Source: Nevskia sp. (GTDB lineage: Bacteria > Pseudomonadota > Gammaproteobacteria > Nevskiales > Nevskiaceae). Taken from it: 64,000 bases of DNA. The stretch spans positions 62,001 to 126,000 of the forward strand of contig JALNYU010000006.1 in the NCBI GenBank assembly GCA_023229645.1, in the 5' to 3' direction. Shown here piece by piece: positions 8,390 to 18,049 of the stretch; position 1 is the first letter of the stretch, and the number at the start of each line of letters is the position of its first letter. The notes below the pieces were generated by a model. It was not told the DNA's origin. It was given only the letters and a program-made list of their open reading frames with translations, and ran no database searches. Made by a program: the position numbers and the translations under genes.

Positions 8390-9346
8390 TCACCCGCGCG
8401 GGTGATGTTCCGCGTGAATCGCTTTCAAGCGCGCACGCGCGACGTGGGTGTAGATCTGGGTCGTTGAGAGATCCGCATGCCCCAGCAGCGTTTGGACCGC
8501 GCGCAGATCGGCGCCGTGCTCAATCAGGTGCGTCGCGAAAGCGTGCCGTAGCGTATGCGGCGATAGCGGTGTGTGAATGCCTGCGGCTGCGGCATAACGC
8601 TTGATCAGGATCCAAAAATTCTGCCGCGTCATCGGGCCGCCGTGCGTGCTGGGAAAGACGCAGTCCACATCTGCGGCGCGAATTAACACAGGCCAACCGC
8701 TTTGCAGCCATTGATTCAGCGCATCGAGCGCCAATTCGCCCATCGGCACCAGCCGCTCTTTGCCGCCTTTGCCGATCAGGCGAACAATGCCCTGCTGCAA
8801 ATTCAGCTCGTCCCGCCGTAAAGCGACCAACTCTGATACCCGCAGGCCAGATGCGTACATCAACTCCAGCATCGCGCGGTCACGTAAACCCAATGTGTGC
8901 TCGACATCCGGCGCCAAGAGCAGGCTTTCGACCTCGGCGGTGCTCAGCGTTTTCGGCAAGCTGCGGCCGAGGTTCGGCATATCCAGATTGGCGGTGGGGT
9001 CGTCGCCGCGAATGCGTTCGCGTACCAGCCAGCCGTAATAGCGCCGGCAAACGGTGATGAAACGGGCCTGCGAGCGCGCGCCAAAACGATTGCGATGCGG
9101 CCGCTGTCGGTCGGCAGGCAAGCGGCTGCGTTGATGGCGCTGACTCAGATAGGTTTTTAGATCAGGCGCGTCGGCGGCATCGAGGCCGCGCCCCTGCTCG
9201 CGGAGCCAGCGCGAGAGCAGCGTTAAATCGGAGCGATACGAAGCCAACGTGTTCGCGGCGAGCCCGTACTCCAACCACAGGTGATCGGCAAAACGCTCGA
9301 TGCCCGCGGCGTCTTCTGGGCTTAGCGGTGACGTATCCGGCGTCAA
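8390..9346 (-). CDS. xerD: Site-specific tyrosine recombinase XerD
   Basis: XerD works with XerC and FtsK at dif sites to resolve chromosome dimers. The 318-residue product has the N-terminal SAM-like core-binding domain (about 10-125) and the catalytic domain with all expected residues: Arg169 (GLRVSEL), Lys193 (GKGGKERL), His264 and Arg267 (SPHTLRHAF), His290 (LLGHADL) and nucleophile Tyr299 (TQIYTHV). About 15 extra residues lie between the two domains compared with E. coli XerD (298 aa). The frame is open to 9919, but homology starts at about 9346; a TTG there with AGGG 8 nt upstream is the best start. It faces zapE divergently. Confidence 0.88.
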   Translation of the reverse strand: MTPDTSPLSPEDAAGIERFADHLWLEYGLAANTLASYRSDLTLLSRWLREQGRGLDAADAPDLKTYLSQRHQRSRLPADRQRPHRNRFGARSQARFITVCRRYYGWLVRERIRGDDPTANLDMPNLGRSLPKTLSTAEVESLLLAPDVEHTLGLRDRAMLELMYASGLRVSELVALRRDELNLQQGIVRLIGKGGKERLVPMGELALDALNQWLQSGWPVLIRAADVDCVFPSTHGGPMTRQNFWILIKRYAAAAGIHTPLSPHTLRHAFATHLIEHGADLRAVQTLLGHADLSTTQIYTHVARARLKAIHAEHHPRG

Positions 9347-9609
9347 CTGATCGCCCTGGGCTGACCCGCTAAAGCTTCGCCATCGACGAGAATAGCCATC
9401 TCGCCCAGTCGCACGTCGTTTTTCATGCCGCTGCGGCGCGCCCAACCCGCCCCGCTTGATTGTGTCATTACCTGCAACGCTGTCGCCACCGTACCGTGAA
9501 CAGGCACTTATAATACGAAGCTTACCGGGCTCGTTACGAAACGCGGCGCTATCCGGCACGGATCCGCCCAACTCACGCTCACTCTCGGAACCACGGCCCA
9601 GCCTTTGAT

Positions 9610-10761
9610 ATGACGCAACCACAACCTCCGCGTGGCAAGAACGGTAGCGACAACCGCGAGTTGCGCCCGGGCAGCGATCTGCCGCTAACGCCACGTCAGC
9701 GCTACGACACTGATCTAAAAATCGACGGTTTTGTTTCCGACTCGGCACAGGCACAAGCCGTTGATGCGCTACAAGGCGTTTACGACGCGCTGATCCAATC
9801 GCCACCACGGCGCCGATTTGGCAGCTCACGCTATACCTGGAAACAGGTGCCGGGCTTGTATCTGTGGGGTGGCGTTGGCCGCGGCAAGACCTACTTAATG
9901 GACGCGTTCTTCGACGCACTGCCGTTCACCCGCAAGCGCCGCACGCATTTTCACCGTTTCATGCTCGATATCCATGCGCGGCGCAACCGCCACCCGGGCG
10001 AGCGCGACCCGCTGAAGCTGGTCGCCGCCGAAATCGCTGAAAGCACGCGTGTGCTGTGTTTTGACGAATTCTTTGTCGCCGATATCGCCGATGCGATGAT
10101 CCTCGGCCGCTTATTTGAGCTGTTATTCGAGCAGAACATCACGCTGATCGCGACCAGCAATGTGCCGCCGGACGGCCTCTATAAAGACGGCTTGCAGCGT
10201 GCCCGCTTTCTGCCGGCGATCGAGATCCTGAAGAAAAACACCAGGGTGATGAACGTTGATGGCGGCACCGACTACCGCTTGCGAACGCTGCACGGCGCCG
10301 ATTTGTACCTCACGCCCAGCGACGACGCCGCCGAAGCTCGCCTACTGGCGCATTTCACGGCGCTGGCGCCGCACGCGAAACTGCAGCCAGCTGAGTTGCA
10401 GATCAATGACCGCTCGGTGCAAGCGCGCACCGCGACCGATGGCATCGCCTGGTTCGACTTTGAAGCGCTCTGTGGCGGACCACGCTCGGCCGCCGACTAC
10501 ATCGAACTGGGTCGGATTTATCACACGATTATCGTCAGCGGCGTGCCGCAGATGGATACAACGCGCGACGATGCCGCGCGCCGTTTCATGACTTTGGTCG
10601 ACGAATTCTATGATCGCAGCGTGAAACTGCTGCTCGCGGCCGAAGCGCCGCCGATCGCGCTGTACCGCGGCAGTCGCTTGAAGTTCGAGTTCGAACGGAC
10701 GCAGTCGCGGCTGCAGGAGATGCAGTCTCAGGAATATCTGGCGCTGCCGCATCGCGCTTAA
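9610..10761 (+). CDS. zapE: Cell division ATPase ZapE (AFG1-like)
   Basis: ZapE is an AFG1-family P-loop ATPase that acts on FtsZ rings during division and stress in E. coli. The 383-residue product has the Walker A motif GGVGRGKT at 87-94, Walker B CFDEF at 150-154, and the family segment TSNVPPDGLYKDGLQRARFLPAI. Length is typical (about 375). A TATAAT hexamer at 9509-9514 on this strand may be its -10 box, but no good -35 element stands before it. It converges with the glutamate dehydrogenase gene, with a hairpin between them. Confidence 0.93.
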   Translation: MTQPQPPRGKNGSDNRELRPGSDLPLTPRQRYDTDLKIDGFVSDSAQAQAVDALQGVYDALIQSPPRRRFGSSRYTWKQVPGLYLWGGVGRGKTYLMDAFFDALPFTRKRRTHFHRFMLDIHARRNRHPGERDPLKLVAAEIAESTRVLCFDEFFVADIADAMILGRLFELLFEQNITLIATSNVPPDGLYKDGLQRARFLPAIEILKKNTRVMNVDGGTDYRLRTLHGADLYLTPSDDAAEARLLAHFTALAPHAKLQPAELQINDRSVQARTATDGIAWFDFEALCGGPRSAADYIELGRIYHTIIVSGVPQMDTTRDDAARRFMTLVDEFYDRSVKLLLAAEAPPIALYRGSRLKFEFERTQSRLQEMQSQEYLALPHRA

Positions 10762-10786
10762 GCCGCTGCCGATAAACGCCGAGTAA

Positions 10787-10823
10787 AGCGTACCCAGGCG
10801 AAGCAATGTCGCCCAGGTACGCT
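10787..10823. terminator. Hairpin between convergent zapE and gdh
   Basis: An 8-bp stem (10787-10794 with 10816-10823) continues after a 2-nt mismatch into a 5-bp inner stem. There is no T run on either side. Its position between two converging genes suggests a shared terminator. Confidence 0.5.
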
Positions 10824-10838
10824 CAGTACGAACCGCGA

Positions 10839-13800
10839 TTACGCCGTGTGCAACTTCGCCAATTCGCGCAAGCCAACCGCGAGGCCAGCGAAGTCGTGAT
10901 TGCCGCCGACGTGTAGCTCGGCCAGACGCGACAACGCGAAGTCAACGCCGCGGCGGTTGGTCGCAACCCAAGCCTCAAACCGTGCTTCAGCAGTGGCGCC
11001 TGAGTGCCGCAGTACCGACTCGGCGAGCAGCCGGTGGCTGCGATACGCATCGTCCCGCAAATTGACGCGCGCCAGCGACTGCCACTTGCCGAGAGTTGGC
11101 AGGTCGTTGATCGCCGCGTAAAGCCAGAGTAAGCGGAAACGCTCACCGACCAGAAAGTACACCGCTGCCGCATCTTCGAGCGGCACGCTGACCTCGCCGC
11201 TGACGCCATCGGCCAACTCGGCGATGTCCAGCGCGCCGCCCAAGGCCCGTGTGCTCGCAAGCATCTGCGCCAGTGCCTCCGGCGTGCCGTCAGCGCGCAT
11301 TGCCGCAACGCTGCGGTTCCAATCTTCGCGATACGCAGTAGGGAGTACGCCCGGCAGCAGCGCACGCAGCGCAGCGACCGGCGCCGTGAACCGGTCCACC
11401 GCCGCCTGCACCGGCTGCTGCGCGTAGGCCGAGCCCGCGAACCAGCCGGTTGCGTGCTTTACCAAGCCGATAGCTGAGGCCATGAGTCGATACTGCAGCG
11501 CCGCTGGCACTTGGTTATCGAGCGCTTCGATTGCCCGCCAATAATGATCACCACCATAAATTTGGTGCGCGGTGGCATAGGCTTTCAGCACTTCGGCACG
11601 CGTCAAGCCGTGATCCTCTGCCCAGAGTTGAGCAAAGCCCGCGCCCATGCGGTTGACGAGCGCGTTACTGAGTATCGTCGCGATGATCTCCCGCTTCAGA
11701 CGATGCCCAGCGAGAAGCGCCGGATAGCGTTGCACCAAGGCTTGCGGGAAGTTCGCCAGCAGGTCCCGGACGAAAAATGGATCGTCCGGCACATTCGACG
11801 AAAGAATGGCGTCGTACAACGAGATCTTGCTGTAGGCGATCAACACCGCCAGCTCTGGCCGTGTCAGGCCCAAGCCACGCGTCCGTCGTTCCTTCAGCTG
11901 GTCTTCGTCCGGCAAATACTCCAGCGCGCGATTCAGCAAGCCGTCACGCTCCAGCATGCGAATCAGTTCGGCGTGATCGTCCAAGCGCGCGGCGCCGTGC
12001 TGCGCCAGCAGGCTGATCGCAGCAGACTGCACATAGTTATCGCGCAGCACGAAATCCGCAATCTCAGTGGTCATCGAGGCCAACAGCGGGTCGCGCTCAG
12101 CGCGATTGAGTTTGCCGGCGGCCGCGAGTTCGTTCAGCGGGATTTTGATATTAACTTCGCGATCCGACGTGTGAACACCGCCCGCGTTATCAATTGCATC
12201 GGTATTAATCCGGCCGCCCGCGCCGTCGCAACCACTGAGCGCGTATTCAATGCGGCCCAACTGCGTGCAGCCGAGATTGCCGCCCTCGCCGACGACTTTC
12301 GCTCTTAACTCGCGGCCGTTGACGCGGATGTTGTCGTTGGCCCGGTCGCCGACTTCAGCGTTGTTCTGCGTCGTGGCCTTTACATAGGTGCCAATGCCAC
12401 CGTTCCAAAGCAGATCGACCGGCGCTTTCAGAATCGCTTTCATCAGCTCAGTCGGCGCCAGCGCCTCGGCGGCGATGTTGAGTGCGCTACGAATTTCGTC
12501 GCTGAGTTTGATTAACTTCGCGCTGCGTGGGTAAACCCCGCCGCCGGCGGAAATCAGCGTGGTGTCGTAGTCCGCCCACGACGAGCGCGGCAATGCGAAC
12601 AGGCGTTCCCGCTCGTTGAAGCTGGTTTCGCAGTCCGGATTCGGGTCGAGAAAAATATGCCGGTGATCAAACGCCGCCAGCAAACGCAGTTTGCGCGATA
12701 ACAACATGCCGTTGCCAAAAACATCGCCGCTCATGTCGCCGATGCCGACCACGCTAAATTCCTGCGTCTGGATATCCTTGCCGGCGTGTGCAGCACCGGC
12801 GGCGTCGGTCCAATTCAGTTCGCGGAAATGACGTTTGACGCTTTCCCAGGCGCCACGCGCAGTGATGCCCATTTTCTTATGGTCATAGCCGGCCGAACCG
12901 CCGGATGCGAACGCATCACCGAGCCAGAAACCATATTCTTCTGACAAGGCATTGGCGATATCGGAAAACGTCGCCGTGCCTTTATCAGCGGCAACGACGA
13001 GATACGGGTCATCACCGTCGTAACGTACCACCTGCGCCGGCGGCACAATATCGTTGCCAACGCGGTTATCGGTGATGTCGAGCAGGCCGCGCAGGAACGT
13101 GCGATAGCACTCAATGCCTTGCGCCATCCAGGCTTCGCGGTTGGCAGCATCGACCGGCTTTTTAACGACAAAGCCCCCCTTCGCGCCCACCGGCACAATG
13201 ACGGTGTTCTTCACCTGCTGCGCTTTCATCAAGCCCAGCACTTCGGTGCGGAAGTCTTGCCGCCGGTCCGACCAACGCAGGCCACCGCGGGCAACGCGGC
13301 CGCCGCGCAGATGTACACCTTCCACCGTCGGCGCGTAAACCCAAATTTCGAACATCGGTCGCGGCAGTGGCAATTCAGGGATGCGTGATGGATCCAACTT
13401 GAAGCTGATATAGCTCTTCAAACTGCCGTCCGCCGCCTGTTGATACGCGTTAGTGCGCCAGCAGGCCCGAATCACTGCTAGGAACGCACGCAGCGCGCGG
13501 TCGCCGTCCAGGCTCGCAACTTGGTCGAGCGCGTGGTCCAGGCTTTGCGCCAGCCTCAGCTCTTCATCTTTACGCGGCCCCGCTGCCAGTGCCGGATCAA
13601 ACCGGGTTTCAAACAGGCGTACCAACAGGCGCGCGATCAACGGGTTCTCCGCCAGCAGCGTCTGCATATACGACTGGCTATACGGCAAACCTGTTTGAAT
13701 CAAATAGTTACAAAGTGCGCGCAGAATCGTTACCTGCCGCGCATTGAGGCCGGCGCCGAGCACAAGGCGGTTTAGGCGATCGTTTTCTACCGTTCCATTC

Positions 13801-15728
13801 CAAACCGCTAAAAATGCCGCTTCAAAAAACCGCCGCTGCGATTCCGGCGATAGGTCGCAACCGCGATGCTGCACTTCGAACTGCTGCACCCAAAGACTGA
13901 CGGAATCCTTCGGCGTGATCTCAGCCGGCTCTTGCCGAATCACTTTCAGGCCGAAATTTTCCAACGTCGGTAGAACATCAGACAAGGTCACCGGCGCGTG
14001 TAATGCCAATAGCTTCAGCCCTACGGCATGCGCGCGGCCTTCACCGATGGGTTCCACTTGCAGCCGCGGCAATAGCGGCAGACTCGGCGTCAATTGCACC
14101 AAATCAAGCACGTCAGCCGCTGCGGCTTCAGCCGAGACGCCTTCCGAATACGACAGCGGAAACGCATCGACAAAGCGAGCGGCGAGCGCAAAGCCATCAG
14201 CGCCGGCATCGCGCAACAGGAATTCGCGCAGTTGATCACGCCAAGACCGCGTTACCGCAATCAAATGCTGCTCGATTTCGGCTGCACTTTGGGTCAGCAC
14301 GGTACCGGGCGCAGTGCGTACGATGTAGTGCACCCGGGTGCGGTCGCCGCGCAGAAATTCCACGGTGCGATCCACCGACAAGCCCTGACACAGTTCGGCC
14401 AGCGTCGTGCCGATTTTGTCGCGCAGCTCACGCGAGAAGCGCTCACGCGGCAGGTAAACCAAGAACGAGTAGAAGCGGCCGTAGCGATCTCTGCGCAGAA
14501 ATAAACGCAGCTGGTGCTGGTCACGCAGCCCGCGTATGCCCATGCACAGCTCGAACAACTCTTCTTCGCCGGACTGAAACAGCTCGTCGCGCGGCAAGCC
14601 GTGCAAAATATCGCGTAAGTTCTTACTGGAATAAGAATTTTCAGGAAGGCGTGCGCGCGCAACCACATACGCCGCTTTACGTCGGATGAGCGGGATATGC
14701 CGCGGGCGATCAATATAAACATCGGTGCCGAAGAGGCCGACAAAGCGCTGCGTCCCGATCAGCTTGCCAGCGGCATCGAAGCGCTTGACCGACACCACAT
14801 CCATCAAATCGCCACGATGTATGACCGCGCGCAAATTGGCCTTGGTGATAACAACCAAGCGCGGCGAGTCGGCGTATTTGTTCAACTCTGCCTGTGGCGC
14901 GATCAAATCTTCGGCCAGCCAGCGCCCGTCCGGACGCAGCAAACCAAGCCCGCTGGCGGGATCATCACGGAAATGGGTGCGGCCGTCGTCGGTTTTCTCC
15001 GTCACCGTCTGCGTGCAGCCCAGGAACGTGAAATGGTGGTCGTCGAGATAGGCCAAAAACTCAGCCGCTTCGGCGAATTCATCGGGGTCTGCTCCCGCCG
15101 GCACGTTACGCAGGGCGCCGACCAGATCACGCACCTGCTGCAGCATGGCCGGGTAGTCTGTGAGAACACAGCTTAAATCGCTAAGGACCTGCCGCAACTC
15201 ACGCTCTAAGCCTTCGTAGTCGGCGTCTGTCGGTAAGGCCTCAAATTCAATGTGAATCAAAGACTCTGTCGGGTCGCCGGCCGCGCCGACGGCAGTGATC
15301 GTGCCATCGGCAGCGCGCCGCAGCGGCAGCACCGGGTGCACCGTCCAATCGATCACGGCGCCAGCGTTGCGAATCGCCAGCTGCAAGGAATCCACCAAAA
15401 ACGGTTGGTCAGCCACACAGGTTTCGAGCACCGCCAACGGCCGCGGCGGTTGGCTATCGCGGCTCGGGCGCAGCACCCGCAGCAGGTAGGCGCCTTCGGC
15501 ACGGCTTTGAACAAACCGCCAGTGCCCGAAAGCCGCTGCCACCAACTCCTCGGGCGTGCGCAAGCGTAAGGCATCCAACGATGCCGCTTCGTAGTAACGA
15601 CGTAAGAAAAACGAGAACAAGGCGGTCTCGCCAGGCGCTAATCCCGCCCAACGCTCCGCTAAGGCTGACAGCTGCGACAATAGTGCATCGTGTGCGCCAT
15701 TCAAGCCTGACTGATGGTGCGCGTCCAT
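10839..15728 (-). CDS. gdhB: NAD-specific glutamate dehydrogenase, large (GDH180) type
   Basis: This 1629-residue cytoplasmic enzyme oxidatively deaminates glutamate to 2-oxoglutarate with NAD+. The size is that of the proteobacterial 180-kDa class, with a long N-terminal region containing ACT-like regulatory domains and a catalytic core about residues 730-1230. The core shows RGGLRWSDR, GAKGGFVVKKP (substrate lysines) and VGIGDMSGDVFGNGML (NAD-binding). The frame is open to 15833, but the ATG at 15728 has GGAGGAG upstream. In many members the N-terminal domains sense amino acids. It links amino-acid catabolism to the TCA cycle and is not part of the methylotrophy genes. Confidence 0.93.
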   Translation of the reverse strand: MDAHHQSGLNGAHDALLSQLSALAERWAGLAPGETALFSFFLRRYYEAASLDALRLRTPEELVAAAFGHWRFVQSRAEGAYLLRVLRPSRDSQPPRPLAVLETCVADQPFLVDSLQLAIRNAGAVIDWTVHPVLPLRRAADGTITAVGAAGDPTESLIHIEFEALPTDADYEGLERELRQVLSDLSCVLTDYPAMLQQVRDLVGALRNVPAGADPDEFAEAAEFLAYLDDHHFTFLGCTQTVTEKTDDGRTHFRDDPASGLGLLRPDGRWLAEDLIAPQAELNKYADSPRLVVITKANLRAVIHRGDLMDVVSVKRFDAAGKLIGTQRFVGLFGTDVYIDRPRHIPLIRRKAAYVVARARLPENSYSSKNLRDILHGLPRDELFQSGEEELFELCMGIRGLRDQHQLRLFLRRDRYGRFYSFLVYLPRERFSRELRDKIGTTLAELCQGLSVDRTVEFLRGDRTRVHYIVRTAPGTVLTQSAAEIEQHLIAVTRSWRDQLREFLLRDAGADGFALAARFVDAFPLSYSEGVSAEAAAADVLDLVQLTPSLPLLPRLQVEPIGEGRAHAVGLKLLALHAPVTLSDVLPTLENFGLKVIRQEPAEITPKDSVSLWVQQFEVQHRGCDLSPESQRRFFEAAFLAVWNGTVENDRLNRLVLGAGLNARQVTILRALCNYLIQTGLPYSQSYMQTLLAENPLIARLLVRLFETRFDPALAAGPRKDEELRLAQSLDHALDQVASLDGDRALRAFLAVIRACWRTNAYQQAADGSLKSYISFKLDPSRIPELPLPRPMFEIWVYAPTVEGVHLRGGRVARGGLRWSDRRQDFRTEVLGLMKAQQVKNTVIVPVGAKGGFVVKKPVDAANREAWMAQGIECYRTFLRGLLDITDNRVGNDIVPPAQVVRYDGDDPYLVVAADKGTATFSDIANALSEEYGFWLGDAFASGGSAGYDHKKMGITARGAWESVKRHFRELNWTDAAGAAHAGKDIQTQEFSVVGIGDMSGDVFGNGMLLSRKLRLLAAFDHRHIFLDPNPDCETSFNERERLFALPRSSWADYDTTLISAGGGVYPRSAKLIKLSDEIRSALNIAAEALAPTELMKAILKAPVDLLWNGGIGTYVKATTQNNAEVGDRANDNIRVNGRELRAKVVGEGGNLGCTQLGRIEYALSGCDGAGGRINTDAIDNAGGVHTSDREVNIKIPLNELAAAGKLNRAERDPLLASMTTEIADFVLRDNYVQSAAISLLAQHGAARLDDHAELIRMLERDGLLNRALEYLPDEDQLKERRTRGLGLTRPELAVLIAYSKISLYDAILSSNVPDDPFFVRDLLANFPQALVQRYPALLAGHRLKREIIATILSNALVNRMGAGFAQLWAEDHGLTRAEVLKAYATAHQIYGGDHYWRAIEALDNQVPAALQYRLMASAIGLVKHATGWFAGSAYAQQPVQAAVDRFTAPVAALRALLPGVLPTAYREDWNRSVAAMRADGTPEALAQMLASTRALGGALDIAELADGVSGEVSVPLEDAAAVYFLVGERFRLLWLYAAINDLPTLGKWQSLARVNLRDDAYRSHRLLAESVLRHSGATAEARFEAWVATNRRGVDFALSRLAELHVGGNHDFAGLAVGLRELAKLHTA

Positions 15729-15896
15729 AATCTCCTCCGCTGTGGCCCTCAAGGCCGGCGATTTAATGGCGGCGAGTATGCCAGCGGCCGGTTTGCACTG
15801 CCGGAGCGCACGCAAATGCTGCGCTGCACACACTCAGTGCAGGTCGTGCCGCGCATCGGTGCAGCGCTGACCTCAGCAGAGGAAATTACTTTGGAA

Positions 15897-16424
15897 TTAG
15901 GCGCTTGTGGCGCTGATCTGTCGGCTCGACGAAACCACTAATGTCGGCGGCTGGGCCAGCGTTTGAAACACCACGCAGTAGCGCTCAGTAAGGCGCAGCA
16001 AGGTCGCAATTTGCTCGTCGCTGGCATCGGTATCAAGCCGAAACTGCAGCCGAATATTCTGCAGCCCGACCGGTGCTTCTTTGGAGACCCCGAGCGTGCC
16101 GCGGACGTCGAGATCAGCGAGCGCTTCAAGTTGCGCATCGCGCAGTTCGATCCCCAGCGAGGTCGCGACCGCCGCCAGCGTGACGCCAGCGCAGGCGACT
16201 AACGCTTCCAGCAGCATGTCACCGGAACAGGCGCTCAAACCATCGCCGCCGGTGGCCGGATGCAAGCCTGCCTCGACCAGGGCTTTACCGGTATCCAACC
16301 GACACGTCACCCCGGCGCCAAGCTGGCCTTGCGCCCGCAAGGTCACCAGGGCTGTATCCGGCATTTCTTTGTACTGCGCTTTCAGCGGGGCCTGCGTGGC
16401 CTTAAGATCAATCTGCGGCATCAT
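15897..16424 (-). CDS. OsmC/Ohr family peroxide-reducing protein
   Basis: OsmC-family proteins reduce organic hydroperoxides with two redox cysteines. The 175-residue product contains Cys78 (ALVACAGVTL) and Cys150 (TERYCVVF), the positions expected for the reactive pair, plus an extra Cys66. Length is a little above the usual 140-150 because of the N-terminal strand. It is a cytoplasmic dimer in the family. The 135 bp upstream hold an AT-rich stretch that can contain its promoter. Whether it uses lipoyl-linked electrons, as Ohr does, cannot be told. Confidence 0.82.
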   Translation of the reverse strand: MMPQIDLKATQAPLKAQYKEMPDTALVTLRAQGQLGAGVTCRLDTGKALVEAGLHPATGGDGLSACSGDMLLEALVACAGVTLAAVATSLGIELRDAQLEALADLDVRGTLGVSKEAPVGLQNIRLQFRLDTDASDEQIATLLRLTERYCVVFQTLAQPPTLVVSSSRQISATSA

Positions 16425-16559
16425 TATGTTTTTAAATAGAATATCTGTTCATATAAAGCTAACCGGCCAATCAATGAACGCGCCGACGGTGATCGAACCC
16501 AGTGCTTGGATTCGGCCACCGAGACATTCAGTGCGAGGCAACCCTATCAGTCCTTGCCG

Positions 16560-17396
16560 TCAAACCTTAATCAACGTCGCGACTGAAATATGGGGCCAGT
16601 CGATGTCCAGAAAGTTCAGGATGACTTTCTGCGTGTATTGCAGCTGCAGGAATTGCGTCTTATCCGGCCGCTCAACCGTCTCGATCCAGAAAATCGCCTC
16701 GACGCTTACAGCGTTGGCATTCGTGGTCACGAACGGGATATTCAAAACGCCGCCGTTGGGCGCCGTGGCAACATTGAGCACCGTCGTTTTGACGATCTTC
16801 TGGCCGTTGATCGCATCGACCAGCGCCTGACTCATGTCGTCGACATAGATTTGCTTCATGCCCGGCGGCAAATCGGAATTCAGATAAGGGTCGAGATACC
16901 CTAAGCCCGCTTGCTGGAGGCCGGGTCCAGTCGGCTTAGAGCTGACCGGCTTAATGCTGGGGCCACCTTCGTATACAGACCCCAAGCCCTGCGCCAGGAG
17001 AACATCGCCATGCGGAATCGTCGATTGCCGGACGATAGTCGCCGGCGCCTCAGGATCACTGGTCTGGGGTACATTCAGCCAAGTACCCGGCTCGATATGG
17101 ATTTGCTCTTTCGTCTGCGCGTCAAACACCCGCTGCAGGTAGGTCAGACCAAACAGGTTGATGTCACCCTGAACCGAGCCGCGATCAGGCACCGGTCCGC
17201 CGATCGGGCTGAAAGTAATCAGCTCATTCGTCGTATTCAGAATCAGCCGGAATGCACTGCCGTTCTGCTTGTTTGGCACAGCGATGAGATTGAACCCGCT
17301 ACCGGACCAATCGCCCGCCAGTTCCGCCAGCGGGCCAAGAACAGCGTGGGCGCCGGCACTCGGCGCAGCGGCTCTGAGTAGAGAAAATATCGACAT
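16560..17396 (-). CDS. Lipocalin/nitrobindin-like protein of unknown function
   Basis: The 278-residue product begins with a segment GPLAELAGDWSGSGFNLIAVP, split here only by description, that looks like the first strand of nitrobindin or FABP-like heme-binding barrels. The rest is beta-rich (LTYLQRVFDAQT, IHIEPGTWLNVP, IVRQSTIPHGDVLLAQG) and fits one or two calycin barrels. The only histidines are few, so heme ligation is unproven. No signal peptide is clear. The ATG at 17396 follows AAGGGAGAG and replaces an upstream in-frame start. It stands alone between osmC and cinA. Confidence 0.55.
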   Translation of the reverse strand: MSIFSLLRAAAPSAGAHAVLGPLAELAGDWSGSGFNLIAVPNKQNGSAFRLILNTTNELITFSPIGGPVPDRGSVQGDINLFGLTYLQRVFDAQTKEQIHIEPGTWLNVPQTSDPEAPATIVRQSTIPHGDVLLAQGLGSVYEGGPSIKPVSSKPTGPGLQQAGLGYLDPYLNSDLPPGMKQIYVDDMSQALVDAINGQKIVKTTVLNVATAPNGGVLNIPFVTTNANAVSVEAIFWIETVERPDKTQFLQLQYTQKVILNFLDIDWPHISVATLIKV

Positions 17397-17536
17397 AGCG
17401 GCTCTCCCTTGCGTAGATCGCATTTGGCGCGGCATCCCTGCACCGCGCCCCATCTTTAGCAAAGATGCGCGCCGCTGCCCATTGCTTTAAACCGAAATTG
17501 AATCTTGCAATTCAGTGAAGGATGATCAACCGGCAG

Positions 17537-18049
17537 TCATTCGGCAGCTAATAAATCAATGATTCCGCTCAACGCTTCCCGCGCGGTTGCAGTGCGCACG
17601 GCGTTGCGATCGCCAGGAAATAAAAATCGGCTGGCGCCAGTTGCAATGCCCTGCCCAGCCCATGCGATCCAAACCGTGCCGACGGGCTTTTCCGGCGTGC
17701 CGCCATCAGGGCCGGCGACACCGCTGACCGCCAGCGTGTACTGCACCGGCGCACGCGCCAACAAGCCGTCCGCCATTGCAATCACGGTCGCGGCGCTAAC
17801 GGCACCGAAAGTGTCAAGCGTGACGCTCGGCACGCCGAGTAATTCCTGTTTGGCGTCATTGGAATAACTGACGATTCCACGTTCGAATACCGCCGAGCTG
17901 CCGGGAATGTCAGTCAGCAGCTTCGCGATCAGCCCGCCGGTGCAGGATTCAGCCGTCGCAATGCGCGCGCCGCGCTGCCCTAAGCCGGCAAAAACCGCCT
18001 CGGCCAGCGCGGCCAACTCGGCGTCCGTCACCGCGCGCGTTGCACTCAC
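17537..18049 (-). CDS. pncC: Nicotinamide-nucleotide amidase (CinA C-terminal / PncC)
   Basis: PncC deamidates nicotinamide mononucleotide to nicotinic acid mononucleotide in NAD recycling. The 170-residue product is the stand-alone CinA C-terminal domain: IATAESCTGGLIAKLLTDIPGSS at its start (Ser/Cys/Thr active-site loop) and AVSGVAGPDGGTPEKPVGTVW. Length is typical. It starts with GTG, overlapping the stop of the upstream amino-acid dehydrogenase by GTGA, so the two are translationally coupled. Both deal with NAD chemistry, but a direct functional link is inference. Confidence 0.88.
   Translation of the reverse strand: MSATRAVTDAELAALAEAVFAGLGQRGARIATAESCTGGLIAKLLTDIPGSSAVFERGIVSYSNDAKQELLGVPSVTLDTFGAVSAATVIAMADGLLARAPVQYTLAVSGVAGPDGGTPEKPVGTVWIAWAGQGIATGASRFLFPGDRNAVRTATAREALSGIIDLLAAE

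Noticed and set aside
9347..9919. N-terminal extension of the XerD frame
   Set aside because: It runs into the divergent zapE gene, has no similarity to the recombinase fold, and a usable start with a Shine-Dalgarno lies at 9346.
13570..13600. CCGGATCAA match to the element end inside the glutamate dehydrogenase gene
   Set aside because: It is a short chance match within coding sequence, without the second end.
16441..16540. CGGCCA-like motifs suspected as a fourth miniature element
   Set aside because: The motifs are not arranged as terminal inverted repeats and the inner blocks of the family are missing.
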